DNA from: Omphalotus guepiniiformis
Lineage: Eukaryota > Basidiomycota > Agaricomycetes > Agaricales > Omphalotaceae
Direction of reading: 5' to 3'
Assembly (NCBI GenBank): GCA_028554645.1
Contig: JAQOOI010000064.1
Location: 930,001 to 994,000 of the forward strand
Length of the DNA stretch: 64,000 bases
Positions within the stretch are counted from its first letter, which is position 1. Each line of letters begins with the position of its first letter. The position numbers and the translations under genes are program-made. The notes under the pieces are model-generated. The model searched no databases. It saw only the letters and a program-made list of their open reading frames with translations, and was not told the DNA's origin. Positions 45,001-58,194 of the stretch are shown one piece after another.

Positions 45001-48000
45001 CATATCAGAATTCGAACCCGACAAAGGTAAATTGGGTGCGGGAGGTGGTGTCTGAGCGGATGCCTTCGTTGAGGAATTGGCCCCTGGACGTTTGAGACCC
45101 CCAGGTGGTGCCTTCGACGGCCGCGACGGGGGAGGATCAACAGGTGTTTCAGCTCTCGATTCAGGCTGGCTGCTACCTGGAGGGATTTTGCGTCTTATAC
45201 CTGCCAACTTGCTTGTTGAGGGTTTTGTAACGGTGCTTTCTACCGTAGGCGGTGGTGAGGTAGGAGGAGGCGATACTGAAGGCGCCTTCGATGACGAGGC
45301 AGATACCTTCGGTTTGTTGGCTATGGGTGCAGCGGGCTCGACGGTGGTAGGACGCGCGGCTTGGATGAGGGGAACTGCGGTGCTACGGGATGCAGGTTTC
45401 AAAGAACTGGTTTGCTGCATCACATAGTCAAAACCAGCACACGCAATCAGGATTGGAAGCACGCCCTGAGCACCCTTCCGAACGTCGGCATTTCGATCAT
45501 CGAGTGAGACGACAATAGGTGGGACCCAACTACTCAGATCTAAACTCATAGACGGTTCGTGTTCCTTGAAGCGATCCGAAATCCAATGCAGTAAAGTAGC
45601 TTTCTGCAGAGGATTAGTAGTCTCGAGCCCGGAAGTCAGTCCAGGGACCAGGGAATCTAAGCTTTCGCACGCAGTCGCTATGGCGGTCAAGGTCGTGAGA
45701 GCTGCTTGACGAATCGGTGCCTTCTGGTCCGATAGTACTGTAGCCACAGGTAGCACGAAAAAGCGATTCTGTTTTTCGAACGGCTTCCCCATCCCTGTAG
45801 CCACGCGAGCGACAATATCTAAAGCCAAAGTCTGTACGGCCTTGTTCGTGTCCACCACTCGCGCTTTGAGTACCTGTGCAATCTCACCTAAATCAAACAT
45901 GTGAATACATATAAAATTGATCGTTCGAGGAAGTACCTACCCATGCCGGGTTTGAGACGCTTATTACTGCCTTGATCAAGAATGCTTTGAAGAGTCTCTA
46001 ATGCCTCTTTCTTGGTCTTCCAAGAATCGCTTTTGGCGTCTGCAAGTATTGATGTGCCTTTTAATAGGCTATCGATATCTACACGCGGGAAAAGATCATC
46101 CAAGGGATCACCTAACCCACTCCCTTTAGAGGTTGAGATTACTGGTGCAGCCGCGACGTCCGCCGATACACGAGTGGTTTCCGGAGGGGCAGTTCCTTCA
46201 GCTTTATCAAATTCGGACTGGATTGTATTCAGCAATTGAGGATTGAGGTCTTCCAACAAATCCTTGATGCCTGAGAAGGAGCATCTTCGGTCAAAACGTC
46301 GGCTTTCACCAAGGGAGGAACGCAACTTACTAGAGCCAGCAAAGAGCTTGAGAGTGACCAAAGTTTTTGTGGCGCTAGTCCGCACAGCGGCGTTCGAGTT
46401 CTGCAACGCAGTCTTGAGAAAATCAATAAGGCTCCGGAGGGTCAATCCAGCGATTCCGAACTCTGTGAGGGCAGAGTTCACCCATGCAATTGCGTCTGCA
46501 AGAACTTTGGGAGCTTTCTGTTTCGACAATGGTTCGTACACTGAATGAATAAATGCGAAGTGAGCGTCGGAATATTGTGCGAAAGAATGGATATTGTGAC
46601 TACCTTGGTTGAGCACAAACTGCAGAGAAGTCTTCTCTCCGAACACCAGCAGTGTATCGCCGGCAGGCTTCTTCAGTTTCATATCACCTAGTTTCTCAGA
46701 CAGGTGAGGCACGCAGAGCGCGACACAGGACCGTCCGAACGAAGGTGCCCTTTCAGCCAGCAAGGTGCATATACCATATATCTTGGCGGAAACCTATTGG
46801 GTAGACGATGAAAAAGTGCTGAAAAGAATTGAGTTACGGAACACACCTGAAAATTCTTTTCCGACCACCCTTTCTTAGCCAAAGCACGAATCACTACTTC
46901 TGCATCAACGTCAGATATCACGCCTTCTAACCACGAATTCAATTCATCAAGGGCAGCCAATCTTGTCTTCCAATTTGCGTCGCCAAGGCCCGCCATGATG
47001 GACGCAGGCAGCAGATCTGCAGCGAGAGCTTCTGCGTCTTCTGGTGTGTGCTTGAACTTGAATGAATCAAGAGCTCCAGCAGCAGGGTTCGGAGCTGCCT
47101 TTGAAGATTTTGTTGTGGCAGGCGGGGGTGGCTTCTTGGGGGCAGAAGTTGCAGCAGAAGCCGCTGTACTGGTCTTGACTTTCGCCGCCTACAAAGTTAA
47201 TGAGATAAGGGAATGATTGAGACGGTACGACGAAAACGTACAAGTAATCTTGCTGGTGGTTTAGCAGCTTTCTTGGGTTGATCGGGTTCATCAAGCAAGT
47301 CACTACTGGATGGTAGAGGTGATGGTTTGGCCGCTGGTGCCTTGTTCTTGGGGGGAGCAGCGGGTGCCGGAGCTTGCTTGGTCGGGGGGACTGCCTTTGG
47401 AGCGCCGCCGCTCCCAGCTTTACATTTGACTGTGGCTTTCTCATACGCTTCCTTGATCTTCGTTTTTCTGACATCCGCTAGCGGTTCTATGACGGCATTA
47501 AGTGGCCTTTCTCCAACCATCTTCATCATAGTTCCCAAACAAACCGCAGCTTCATTACGAGCTCCTTCAACGCTATCTTCCAGTAAACTGGCAAGGCTTT
47601 CTGCAAGAGGTTTGATCTGTGCTGGTTGAATAGGGGTCTTGGACGTCGCAAGGCACCTGCCCAGAAACTTCAAAGTACCTTCCTTGACTTGAGGATTCTT
47701 GTGAGCTAGGGCCGGTCCAAGGTCCGGAATAATGTCGGGTAGCGTTGTCTGTAGCACTTGTTAGATCCAAAATGAAAGACGAATAGGTGTATGTGAATTA
47801 CAGTGTTAAATACAGCATCCAGCGCCGCGCCAATGGAATCCGTGACATTCGCCTTTCGTTCTTTCAATCGTTCGAGAAGAGGAGGGACTACAGACTCTCT
47901 GTATCTTGAAAAAGAAGACATCATGCCTTTCGCCAACGCCTCTAGACAGTTTGCTGCTGTCATGACACAATTTATATTTGCGTCAGATTGAACCCTGCTT

Positions 48001-49228
48001 GCCAGGGATTTTGCCAGTTCTCCCAATTCTGGTGCTTCTTTAACGCGTGGAGTAGCCATTAGTATTGTCTGCAGATCGTCTAAAGCTTCCTTTCTCTCTT
48101 TCCACTTTGATGATATGACGGCAGTCGAAAAAGACGCAGATATCTTGGGCACAATGTCCTCTGGTTCGGCAAATGCGCGCGGATCTAGTTCTGCTATATC
48201 GATAGAGATTAGCAAACGCCAGTCTACACAATCCGCAATATATTCACCTATATTGTCTTCGGGCTGGCCAGATGCTTGTTCGTCATCTGCACCACTACCA
48301 CCTTCAGCAGCAGCCTCGGCTTCTCGCGCCTGCGCTCGCGTCAGACGCTCTGGCTTCAGAGTACCCTTCCCTTTACCCTCTTTCTCCATGTTATCGAATG
48401 CTTCTTTCAATTCCTTCACTTGCACCGGTTTTAAATCTGCAAGCCAGGCATCAATCCCAGGGCCAATGTACTGATATAATGTTCGGGTGAGAAGTGTTCC
48501 TTCGGCTCGAACAGTTTTGTCACTGTGAGCGAAAATCTTCGGTAGTATCTTCAAGACTGGGGGTGGAGGAGTGACAGAGATACCGAAGGATCTGTTAAAA
48601 CAGGAAACAGAGTAAATTAGTCAAGGAGAGATCTTCAAGACGCGGGTGGTTGCAGAGTCTACTAGACGCGTAACAGGAGTTGTATTCTCACCGAAAAATT
48701 TCTCTCAGCGCGACTATACAGCCAGCAATCGTCTTTGGCTGTTTCGCACCTAGCCCGGGTAATAAGTCAGCCTGATGTAGAGCTTTAGCAGTTTGACATG
48801 CTCTGAATAACGAAGGCACTCACCACAACCCCAGCACCACCATTCTCCACTTCAACGTATTGCAATGTCAGCTCTAGGGCTTGGCTCTTCGTTCCTGCTC
48901 TCGCTGAACCAAAGCATTTCTCCACTAATGCGGGTATCACGGCCTCTCTCGTCTTCGCCGCTGTCTCTCCAGCAAATTTGACATACGCCACTAAACACTC
49001 TACTCCCTTCTCTTGGGCAACTGCGTTGGAGTCTGTAGCAATCTTTTTGAGAAGATCGGGATTATTGGTATAGGGCTTGAATGCCGGATCAGAGTCAGAT
49101 GCAGTATTTTGGAAAGTCTTGACAAGGGTTTCGTAGGCGCTGACGCGAGCTTTCCAGTTCTTGTGGGCTAGTCGATCAGCCACTGGCATGGACGAAAAGT
49201 CCTCTTCTTGAGAGGGTGGTCCGTCCAT
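42008..49228 (-). CDS. STU2: XMAP215/Stu2/Alp14-family microtubule polymerase
   Basis: Microtubule plus-end polymerase that binds tubulin dimers through TOG domains. About 15-20 minus-strand exons give a protein of roughly 2,000-2,150 residues, far longer than yeast Stu2. TOG-type starts are visible five times: PVADRLAHKNWKARVSAYE (start of protein), PKISASFSTAVISSKWKERKEAL, IMAGLGDANWKTRLAAL, ILADAKSDSWKTKKEALETL and a fifth, degenerate one beginning DITITISSILSSDPSRSVDALKKIQ. Each is followed by HEAT-type helices. Linkers are Pro/Ala/Lys- and Ser-rich with basic patches that probably bind the lattice. The last exon is an Ser/Arg-rich tail ending at 42008. All exon joins checked were GT-AG. 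Divergent from the NEPRO-like gene. Confidence 0.92.
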
Positions 49229-49446
49229 GAGGAAGGCTTAGTTGAAAAGAAATTCAAGAAGACGTCAGATAAGAAGTTAGAGCAATAAGCTTCAACTTGG
49301 GATCCAGTGCGGTTATGCTCACGTGAGTTGATGTTATCACGTGTGGACGTCTACGCGCCTGGTGCTCGCGGTGATTCGGTGAAGCGTTGACTTCGTCCCC
49401 ACTATATGCCAGCGGCTTTCAAGTCGTACGTTGTGGACCGACACAG
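49229..49446. promoter_or_regulatory. shared promoter region of STU2 and the NEPRO-like gene
   Basis: 218 bp between divergent start codons. CACGTG-containing sequence occurs near 49338-49343, and CACGTG-like sequence (CTCACGTGAG) near 49319-49328. No TATA box seen. Confidence 0.4.
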
Positions 49447-50559
49447 ATGTCTCAACGCCATTGTGTGCTTTCCCCTGTACTTCAATCTGAACGAGGCGCT
49501 CTGGAGCGACAACATCACGCAGTTGTAGACTCTGTTCTGAAACACCTGAAGTTGTCCTCACGTCCATTGCAAATCATAGTGGGGGCCTTTGCAGACGAGA
49601 CGCAACTCTTAGAACGATTATACTACAAGAACAAGAATCAACATCGTTCTTCTCTTCTCTTCCGGCGTGTTTCTGAGGTCAGGCGATACGCCGGTCGCGT
49701 AGAAGATATGAAGTTGCTTTCTCTAATTGATGGCCTTCGCCTGTCGTTCTTCCCTAAAGTTGATCGCGCAAGGCGAGTCTGTCTTGTCCCAGAAATCGTT
49801 CTTCATCTTACAACCTTGGATAGCTCGAAAGCTCTGAAAGGCTCTTGGGTGCAATATCCAGATCAAGCATACGTATCTCGTGTTGTGGAACGGCTTATAG
49901 CTGCCTCATCTTTCGTTACAAAGGTGAATTAAATAACATCTGTCTGTAGTACAATGACTCAGCTGTGATTTTACTTCAAAGATGCAAGCAGTACTATGCA
50001 AAGCCTACCAGTAAGCATGGCTAAAACGCCTTCCACTTGACACTGACGTAACTTATAGGTCTTCTTTACTTTCCATGCAGACTGGGGCCTTCATCCAGCT
50101 GGTCTTGACTCTGACTGCCATCACGGCAAGAATGTCTTCACTCGTTTCAGATATGGATGGTTTGTTGCAACAAACAACATCGATTGTGAAGCGCCTCTAT
50201 CTTATTTACGAGGTAATGACCTATAGGCGCCATCGTGTTGTTATTATTGACACGTACTATAGCCTATTCCCTCGAGTGCTCCTACAGGAAGCAGTATACA
50301 CAGTTTGGATGCGACTGACGATGACAATTTGAGATCGAGTGCCCTTTTTTCAATGACTTCAGCCCCTGAAGCTTCTTGTAGGCTTGAAGTCGCCGGTACT
50401 GTTTTACATTCTGATTTTCTCTGAAATCCAGTGATCGAGCAAAGAGTGGTCCAGCCAAATCAATCTGGCTTCCACAAGAAAGGCGCCAAGAAAAAAACAG
50501 ACGTTCTCCCCAAAAAGAGCAAGAAAAGGGACGAAATCGATGATATCTTTGAATTCTAG
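49447..50559 (+). CDS. NEPRO-like nucleolar protein (DUF4477 N-terminal domain)
   Basis: Resembles Nucleolus and neural progenitor protein; NEPRO homologues are associated with RNase MRP and rRNA processing. The ATG at 49447 is followed by VVDSVLKHLKLSSRPLQIIVGAFADETQLLERLYYKNKNQHRSSLLFRRVSEVRRYAGRVE, the family signature (the Y-K-N-K-N-Q-H-R-x-S core). Next come LVDGLR-like and KGSWVQYPDQAYV stretches. Later exons give KAYQSSLLSMQTGAFIQLVLTLTAITARMSSL and a Lys-rich tail ending KKRDEIDDIFEF at 50557-50559. Five GT-AG-joined exons keep frame throughout. Lies head to tail with NOC3, also nucleolar. Confidence 0.85.
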
Positions 50560-50895
50560 CACCTCGTCCTTAGATTATGGTAAGTAGAGTCAGGTAGAGT
50601 GCGGTTAGGTTGTATCCGGAAAAGTGTCGATTTATGTACCACAGTCGGTACAGCCTATACTGTAGTACTTCATTCGATGTCCAGGGACTCACTACACAAG
50701 TGAAACAATCACTATTTAACGTTACCGTATACTAAAATTCTAAGTAAAAAGCAGATTCCCCCTTCAAAAAGTGGACTACATACTCTTAAGTACTTTAAAT
50801 CGCCAGGCCTCATCACACAAAATATAATCACGTGCCATCAATGAACTTCTTGGACTGCAATAATACCTCTTGTCTGGAATCACACTGTTAGAGGT
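50560..50895. other. intergenic region
   Basis: Downstream of the NEPRO-like gene and upstream of NOC3, A/T-rich; no separate feature seen. Confidence 0.35.
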
Positions 50896-53795
50896 ATGGG
50901 TAAGCTAACAGGAAAACGATCACTGTCGTCAGACCAGGTAGTTTTACTCGCATTTGACCTTATATCTTCTCTGACACTAGTTTCAGTTTCCTTCCAAAAA
51001 GCGTAAGCTCAACACAAGAAAATCGCCTGCGACCAAGTCCAAAAAAGCTCCAAAAACCAGCGAGAAGGGGAAGGAGAACGCAGCAAATAGAGTCATTATC
51101 GATATTCCTCTAGCGGACCGTGACGATGATGTCGACCTTTCTGATCAAGATATGGAACTGTTAGATATGTACGGCGGTGCAGCGAACTTCCTGGACGTGC
51201 TAGATCAAAAAGAAATATCTAGGTGCGCTGTTGGTCTAGCTCTACACGTTGAATCCTTCTTATCTTCTGCTACGTCCAGGAGTAAAAGGGAAACAGAGCG
51301 GCTTCACCGATTGAACAAACCGGTCAAAAAAACCCGAATAGATGACGATCTACCTTCTGTGGACTCTCACGACGAGGATGAAGGATCATGGAACTCTGAT
51401 ATTAGTGACGATCAGTATTCGGAATTATCAGACGAGGACGAAAGCTCCTTGTCCCAGTCACATTCAGCACACATTTTGGATTCAGACCGTGAAATGCCGT
51501 ACGAGACTCTACCTCGAAAAGTAATCTCGCGTCCCGAGGTAGAAGATCGTGGTATACAGCGGCTACCGATCAAGTTGGCTAATGGTCGAATACAAGAGAC
51601 TGGGAGGATACGTACAACCGTGGCCGCCAGGTCGGAAAGAGAGGATGTGTCGGACGAAGAGGCAGAGGAATATCCTGACGCTGAACTTCCTCGACGGGAT
51701 GATATTGCCACTGGAGCACGGTTTGGCCGTCCAGCCGTTGTCGATGTCATTGGAAACAAATCTAGAAAAGCAAGGATTCAGGCTGCTCAGGATCAAATTG
51801 CAAGTATATGCCAAGAAATCGTGTCGGATCCAGAAAATTCTGTGAGTATGTCTTTGTGACATTAGCTACCTCGTTGACTAGAGGATGCGCAGTTGGGTCT
51901 TCTCCGACGACTGCATACTTTTTCTCTACCGTCCATCTCTACACCAACTCATCCTGAGCCAGTGCTTAACGACTTGCTGATTCGAAAGCTCGCTCTGCTA
52001 TCTCTATTGGCTGTCTTTAAAGATGTTATTCCCGGTTATCACATTCGGCCTTTGACTGAGAAGGAGAAAATAGAGAAAGTCAGCCAAGTGGTTGCACGGA
52101 CCAGGGAGTATGAGCAGGGTCTAGTTGTTATATATCAGACTTATCTTCGCTCCTTGGAGGCTGAGCTAAAATGTACGCGTTTTCATTCTTGCAGTGACAG
52201 GTCTTCATTGATTTTTCGATGAATCGCACAGTGAACTTGCAGAGACTTCCTTGCAGTGCATATGCACCCTGTTAACCAACCTCACGCATTTCAACTTTCG
52301 GGTCAATCTCATGAGCTGTGTTGTAGCCCAGCTTAGCAAGAAGTCTTGGAGCAATGTTGGTTCTCTAATTTACTCTGCGCTTCGCTTTAATGATCGTTTC
52401 ATGTTAGATGTCTGATCTCTGTCTCAACACACTCATCAAAGTATTCCGCAATGATCTCACGGGGAAGGCATCCCTTGAAGTGGTTCGCCTCTTAAATCGC
52501 ATGGTAAAAGAGAAGCGCTTCAACGTTCACCCTAATGTGCTATCATGTTTCCTTCATCTTCGCCTCAAAAACGAGTTGGGAATTCGTGCTTCGGAATCCA
52601 AGGCTGACAAGGAAACACAGCCGACGTTAAAGAGACGGCCCAAAGGCAAAGATGCCGCTCGGCGAGCTAAAGGGAAACCTGCATCACAACCGCATCTTAG
52701 TAAGAAGGCTAGTAAAGTCATGAAGGAGAAGAAGGAAATTGAACGCGAATTTCGCGAGGCCGAGGCGGAGGTGGACAAAGAGGAACGTGCTGCTACTGTG
52801 AGTTCTTCGTATCATGATGTCTTGTGCCTACAGGCCATCTCGCGGGAAAGAACACCCCCAAGGATTTACTTTTGCTGCTCGCTTGATGATGTACTCATTA
52901 TATGTTCTTTCTTCGCCTAGCACACGGAAACGTTGAAGTTGCTGTTTGTTCTTTATTTTGGCATTCTCAAACATCCAAAGCCCACGCCGCTGTTGCCTGC
53001 CGCCCTTATTGGTATTTCCAGATTTGCCCATCTGGTTAACATCGACTTCTTTCGAGATCTCATGAAAGTCTTGAAAGACTTGATTGTACTTGAAAGTCCC
53101 GATGATGTAGAGTATGAGGACGTGTCCGCTACCGGTACCCCGAGAGACGAGCAAAGGATTCAGCTCCGTCTATTGTGTATCGTCACCGCGTTTGAACTTC
53201 TGTCCGGACAAGGTTCGCTGCTCGCTTTGTCCCTGATATCTCGGTTAGCCGTTAACATATCCTTCTGTGACTTGCACGAAATTTTTCAGGGGAAGCACTG
53301 AACGTGGATCTTAGTGACTTCATCACACATCTCTATGCGATCATTCTTCCTCTTTCACTGATGCCCGGCATCGACTATGCCCCATCAGCTTCAACGAAAA
53401 TGGCCAAGCAAGCACCGGGATCATCAATCGTGGATATGTTATTCAGAGCTCTTCATATTGCCTTCTCACCTCGAACACTGGGTAGCAACGCCCCATCTTG
53501 GCGCTCCGTCGCTTTTGCTAAACGTCTGCTTACGGCGTCTATGCATTGGCCCACTCCCGCTGTTCTTCGTACCTTGTCATTTGTGCAGGGTTTGATGACG
53601 AGAGACCCGAAGCTAGAGGCGCTTTTTTCGACGGAAGATAGGTCATTTGATGGCATTTACAGACCAGCGGTAGATGATCCGCAGCTGTGCAATCCTTTTG
53701 GGACGTGCATGTGGGAGATTTACGCTCTTAGAACTGGCCATTGGGACGCCACAGTTAGGGAGGAGGCAGCAAAGGTTCTCGCAAACTTGTCGTAA
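50896..53795 (+). CDS. NOC3: nucleolar complex protein 3 (Noc3)
   Basis: Ribosome biogenesis factor of the 60S subunit that partners Noc2; in yeast also linked to replication licensing. The first exon is short (MGKLTGKRSLSSDQ, 50896-50937), followed by a Lys-rich leader and the MELLDMYGGAANFLDVLDQKEISR block. Then an acidic Ser-rich region precedes the Noc3 core: RIQAAQDQIASICQEIVSDPEN, GLLRRLHTF, LAVFKDVIPGYHIRPLTEKEK, LLTNLTHFNFR, LCLNTLIKVFRNDLTGKASLEVVRLLNRMVKEKRFNVHPNVLSCFL. The CBF/Noc-type C-terminus is LLPAALIGISRFAHLVNIDFFRDLMKVLKDL, FVQGLM and WEIYALRTGHWDATVREEAAKVL. Ends at 53795, about 850 residues, near full length. Confidence 0.93.
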
Positions 53796-56097
53796 TATCG
53801 TCTCGTTGAAGACTGTCATTCTATAGTCAGCTGTTTCCTCGCTCTACATGGGATTTACCAGAGCGCGGCTTAGTCGCACATGTCTACAATCTAGACTACT
53901 GCTAAAGGTTGCTACTAGCGCCTTTTCCCTCCTGCTTGCATCCTGCGTCCGACGTCAGTCTTACTGTCAACAATTCAAGACTAGAAGCGATAGAGCAATT
54001 CTGAATAAGCGTAAGTAAGGACATAGCCAACACCCGACGCCCATCTCAGGGCCTCGGTTATAGTTTCATTCTTAATCTCAATTCCAAATTGCGCAGTTTT
54101 TTTTTTCTTCGCCGTTGCTAACTTCTGGCTCAAATACTTATCAGTGAGGTGCGACTTCTACGCCACAGTCGTTACGCCCAAACATGCACTATCTTTGAAC
54201 CTGCGGCGCGAATTTTGCGACCACGGGAACTGTATCCATACAGACGCATCTTCTGGGTGGAGGTCATCGGAGAATAACCGTGACTAATTAGGCAGGAAGA
54301 AAGAGTATGTACATAGTGCGCATCAAGCTTGTGGAATCGGATTCCCGGCCTTTACCGCATGTGGGGGTTTATACATACATACATAAGTATATGTTGTACG
54401 CGATCTCATCTAGATCGTAAAAATGTTGATTGCCCAAAGGAGGTTGGAAGTATTAAGAGGAGTGAAGTGAGTACTTATTTTAAAAGTTTACAGTCACTTC
54501 AATGGCACCATGAGGTCGTGAAACTGCATACTGGCATACATTGAATTACAGGAAGACGATACGCGAATGCCAACATCCCGTAGCACCGTATGTACGCATC
54601 CTGTCATATCTGGATTGGGCGTGGGTGCTTATTGCGAAAGTTCCAAAGTTCCAACGTCCAGCCGATGCCAGGCGACGCAAGGGGTAACCAATGAAAAGGC
54701 GTTTGCACTAGATCTCGGATCTGGACGGGTACGATGTCAAATGCCGGGCCCTGAGGCCTGAAGTAAGAATTCAGTGAACTCGCTTCGCCCCCAATTTTGA
54801 CAAGTGTGATGTTACGAGAAATTGCCAGACGCCTGGGTTCAGATATCCTCAGTGGGTTTCTGGCTTGAGAGTGGATTCAAGAGTTCAAGGGTCAATAAAC
54901 ATGCGGAAGTAGCAAATTTAGACGAATAAATAGAGAAAAGAATACGCTGACCGCTAACCCCGGTGGTCCAGATCGATACAGTACTTACTCTGAAAAGATC
55001 GGACGACGCGCTACTGAAGAGATCACATATGATACATACACCGCTTCGAAACGTAAACGCAACACAATATGATACAGCAATTATGAAGGGAGAAGAGTTG
55101 GTAGGGAAGTAGGTACAAGGGGCATTTGATATCGATAGCGATGAGCAGACTCCAAGATACATAAACGCTTACAGTTGAAAACTACAGTCCAGACACTAGC
55201 AGATATAATATGGTAATACAGCAACAGGACAAAACTTTTGGGCAGCAAAGATTAACAGACAGTAAAGCAATTTTTGACAGCAACGATCCTCGCCAATAAA
55301 GGTAAAACTAAAAGACTTGAAGGGAATAAGCAAAGCAAGTAAGCAACAGCGGATATACAGACGGAGGATGACATCCAATGAGAGCCAATGAAAGATTCCA
55401 TGACTCGTTTGGAGTCGATAATAAACAAAGTGAGAATGATTGATAAACGCGGCGGGAGATCATCAGGAATGAATGTATTGGATGTCACTGAGGTGATCAA
55501 CTAGAACGGCGACGAGCGAGAAGGCATAGCATCGGCACTCAATAGAGCACCGAGTCCAATTCGGAACTTGTGGCTGAAAGCTGAAAATCGGTCACAAAGT
55601 TATCCCCAGCGACCTGATCGACGGTGGTCAAAGCGCACGTTACGAAAGTTCCAGTGCGTCGGTATTGGAGTCGAGGCAGATTAATCGAATGAAATATGCT
55701 GAGATGACTGAAAGTGTTCTCAACCAGGATTTGCAAGATATACCGAGGCACGCTCGATAAGAGACCCGAGTAGGTATCCTGAATAAAAACAAAATTAAGC
55801 GAAAATAATGGTAGGATGGATTAAGTTAATGGTATTCGTCTTTGAATGCCGTGACTGTACAGTGAGCTCGACTGATGAGACGAAGGGATTGTTTTCGAGG
55901 AAAGGTGGCAATAATGATTATGAATAGCATCAGTCAGGTTGAAGCAAGCAGTCAATCATGGCGCAGTAGAAGAATCCGCCAATTCATGATGAAGATCGAT
56001 GAATGTTTAGGGACTATCAGCATATGGAGTGCTGGGTGACAGTGAAGATTGAATTTGAAAAAATAAGTTAGAGGTGCATTTTTTGCGGCACTGGTCA
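53796..56097. other. intergenic region, about 2.3 kb
   Basis: Between the converging NOC3 and TEA-factor genes. Short frames only, with none I can support as a gene. Contains a CATA microsatellite-like run (about 54369-54385). AT-richer than the neighbouring coding sequence. May hold a long 3' UTR of the TEA gene. Confidence 0.4.
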
Positions 56098-58194
56098 TCA
56101 AAACCCATAGAGTAAGTTGGTTTCATCCTGTTGTGTGTTTGACGTCAAAGGAGATATCAACCATGAGGTCTCCGAGTCGTCATACGTCCACGGACGGACC
56201 AGGTCAAAGAAATCTCTGTTTAGAGTCGCAGTTGAGACGGAAGCATTTCCTTGAGCGAGATTTGCATCTTGATCAAAGGCGGGTGCAAAGCCAGGTACGC
56301 GCCGGCTGTTTGGACAACGCTGCCATCTAAGCAGTTCAACAGATGGCAAGCTATCCTTCCGGTCCAGCTCATATACGAGATACAGCAGGACTTCTTCATC
56401 GATGATAATTTCCTGGGTAATTATTCGAACGCCTGATAAAGATTTTTGAGAACAATGCAGGAAAAGAAAAAGATGGGCCGCCGACCTTGATTAACCCACC
56501 GACAGCGGCCCAACACGCTGTCAGGTAACTCTGCTAAAGCGGCCCCGCGTTCGATTTCTAACACGCTCAGGAAACCAGTCTCTTCTCCGATACAGACGGA
56601 TGCCGTTAGCAAATCCTTCCTAATTTTTCGAGCATTGCTCCCGCCATACGAGGGCAGTGACGTAGGAACAGAACCACAAGAATCTGCCTTTGAAGGCTCA
56701 GCCTCGGCCAATGCTGAGACGTCGTTAGCGTCAAGGTGGTACTCTTTAGTGACACATCTGGCGCTTCTGCTCCAGAGCCTGGCCAAATTAATATTGACCG
56801 TGAAACCGTTTAACGTCGAAGGAGAGGTCATATCATCAGAGGAAGGGATATGCAGCCGCATGTATAAATAGGCCGGCGGGATTTTCTGCGAGGGCATCGG
56901 AGAAGACGAGGCAGGTAGCAGACCATCGAGCTTGATTGTCAAGGGTGTCATACAGTGTGCGAACAAGTTGAACGTTGTAATTCTGTTGCAAATGCTGTTA
57001 TCATGGGCGCTACTAGTAGTGGTTTGGGGAATACAAGTGCCAGACACAGCAGGAAGAGGATCGCTGGTGCGAGGCCTAGGAGAGTCGGCCAAGTAGGGAT
57101 ATGTTGCGTTGCGCAAAGGAGAAGTGTGAAAAGTATCAGGATTACCGTCGGATAAGAGCACACGATGGTGCTGTTGTTGCTGTTGAGGAAGTTGATGTAG
57201 TTGAGCCTGCTGTAAAGCGTGATGCTGATCTGATGGGAGCGTTTGCTGTTGTGCGGGTGATAGATGTGGGCTCCGAGCTGTGGAAGAGGTTCCTTGCCGA
57301 CCAGAAGGTGTCGTCGAAGTCGAAGAGACCGGAGGTGGTATCGTCGACTCGGCTCTGAAGCCATGGTAGTAGAGGGAAGGGAGTTGAACACTGCTGTTCA
57401 GCCAGGGACTGGAGTCCGAGTCGACCGAGCTAACAGCAGTGCTCTGTGGCGAAGAAGGGAAACCATACTCTGCAGAAAAATCATGAGGTGGGGAGCCTAC
57501 GCTAGAGGATCCCGAGGTAAGATCATCACTGATTTCAGGATCAGGAGAGGAAGGTGTAAGGGCAGATACGCGAGAGTAAGTACGAGTGCCAGGAGGTAGG
57601 GACATGTCAGAAACGGAGTCTTCAAGCTTCACAGAAGGAGAAGCTGGTGAAGACGTAAAACCGTTATCGAAAGGAGCCGGTGACATTGAGTTTAGGTCGT
57701 CAGAGCCTGCCACGAGCTGAAATCCTAGGAACAACACGGGGTTTGAACAATAAGGACAGTAAGAACTCGAGAGATCGACCCACTAGGTTCGCCTTTCCAC
57801 ATGTTGCGGAGAACTTGGAGATGACTTGCGACCTGCTTTTTGGTACGATATATACCGTTTCCACGAAGAAAATCGACGAGAAACTGATTACGCCAACGAC
57901 TGCGACCTGTATGGGAGGCGGCCCAGGGGGAATGCCAGTATTCATGAAGACCTGAAAGACGCGTCGGATAATGACGACGAGAATGAAAGAGAAATAAAAG
58001 TAGGATACCATTGACGAAAACCTGCTCGACGGCGTCTGGCCAGACTTCTGTGCCACTTCCGTCCTTGAGAAGCTTGTGATGCTTACGCTGTGGGGTGAGC
58101 ACTGAGGGAGTCTTTGAACTGTCGCGCCTGTGGGGACGGTGAAGGGCCGCGGCGGAATGCTTTATGTGGAAGGGGGGGGGGGACAGGAACGCAT
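56098..58194 (-). CDS. TEA/ATTS-domain transcription factor (Tec1/AbaA-like)
   Basis: DNA-binding regulator; TEA/ATTS factors control filamentation, spore formation or other development in fungi, and the role here is inferred. The TEA domain is split by one intron: KDGSGTEVWPDAVEQVFVNG, then LHEYWHSPWAASHTGRSRWRNQFLVDFLRGNGIYRTKKQVASHLQVLRNMWKGEP. A Ser/Pro- and Gln-rich region (Q-rich run about residue 270) and a C-terminal block (VCIGEETGFLSVLEIERG..., WVNQGVRIITQEIIIDEEVLLYLVYELDRK) end at 56098. The TEA frame has no in-frame ATG in its first exon. The nearest ATG (58194) is out of frame by one base across an 11-bp C run on the coding strand (G on the plus strand, about 58171-58181), so the 5' end is uncertain. 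Divergent from VPS23. Confidence 0.85.

Noticed and set aside
45077..45427. Plus-strand 116-codon frame opposite the XMAP215 linker
   Set aside because: Glycine-rich shadow of a Pro/Ala-rich linker on the other strand.
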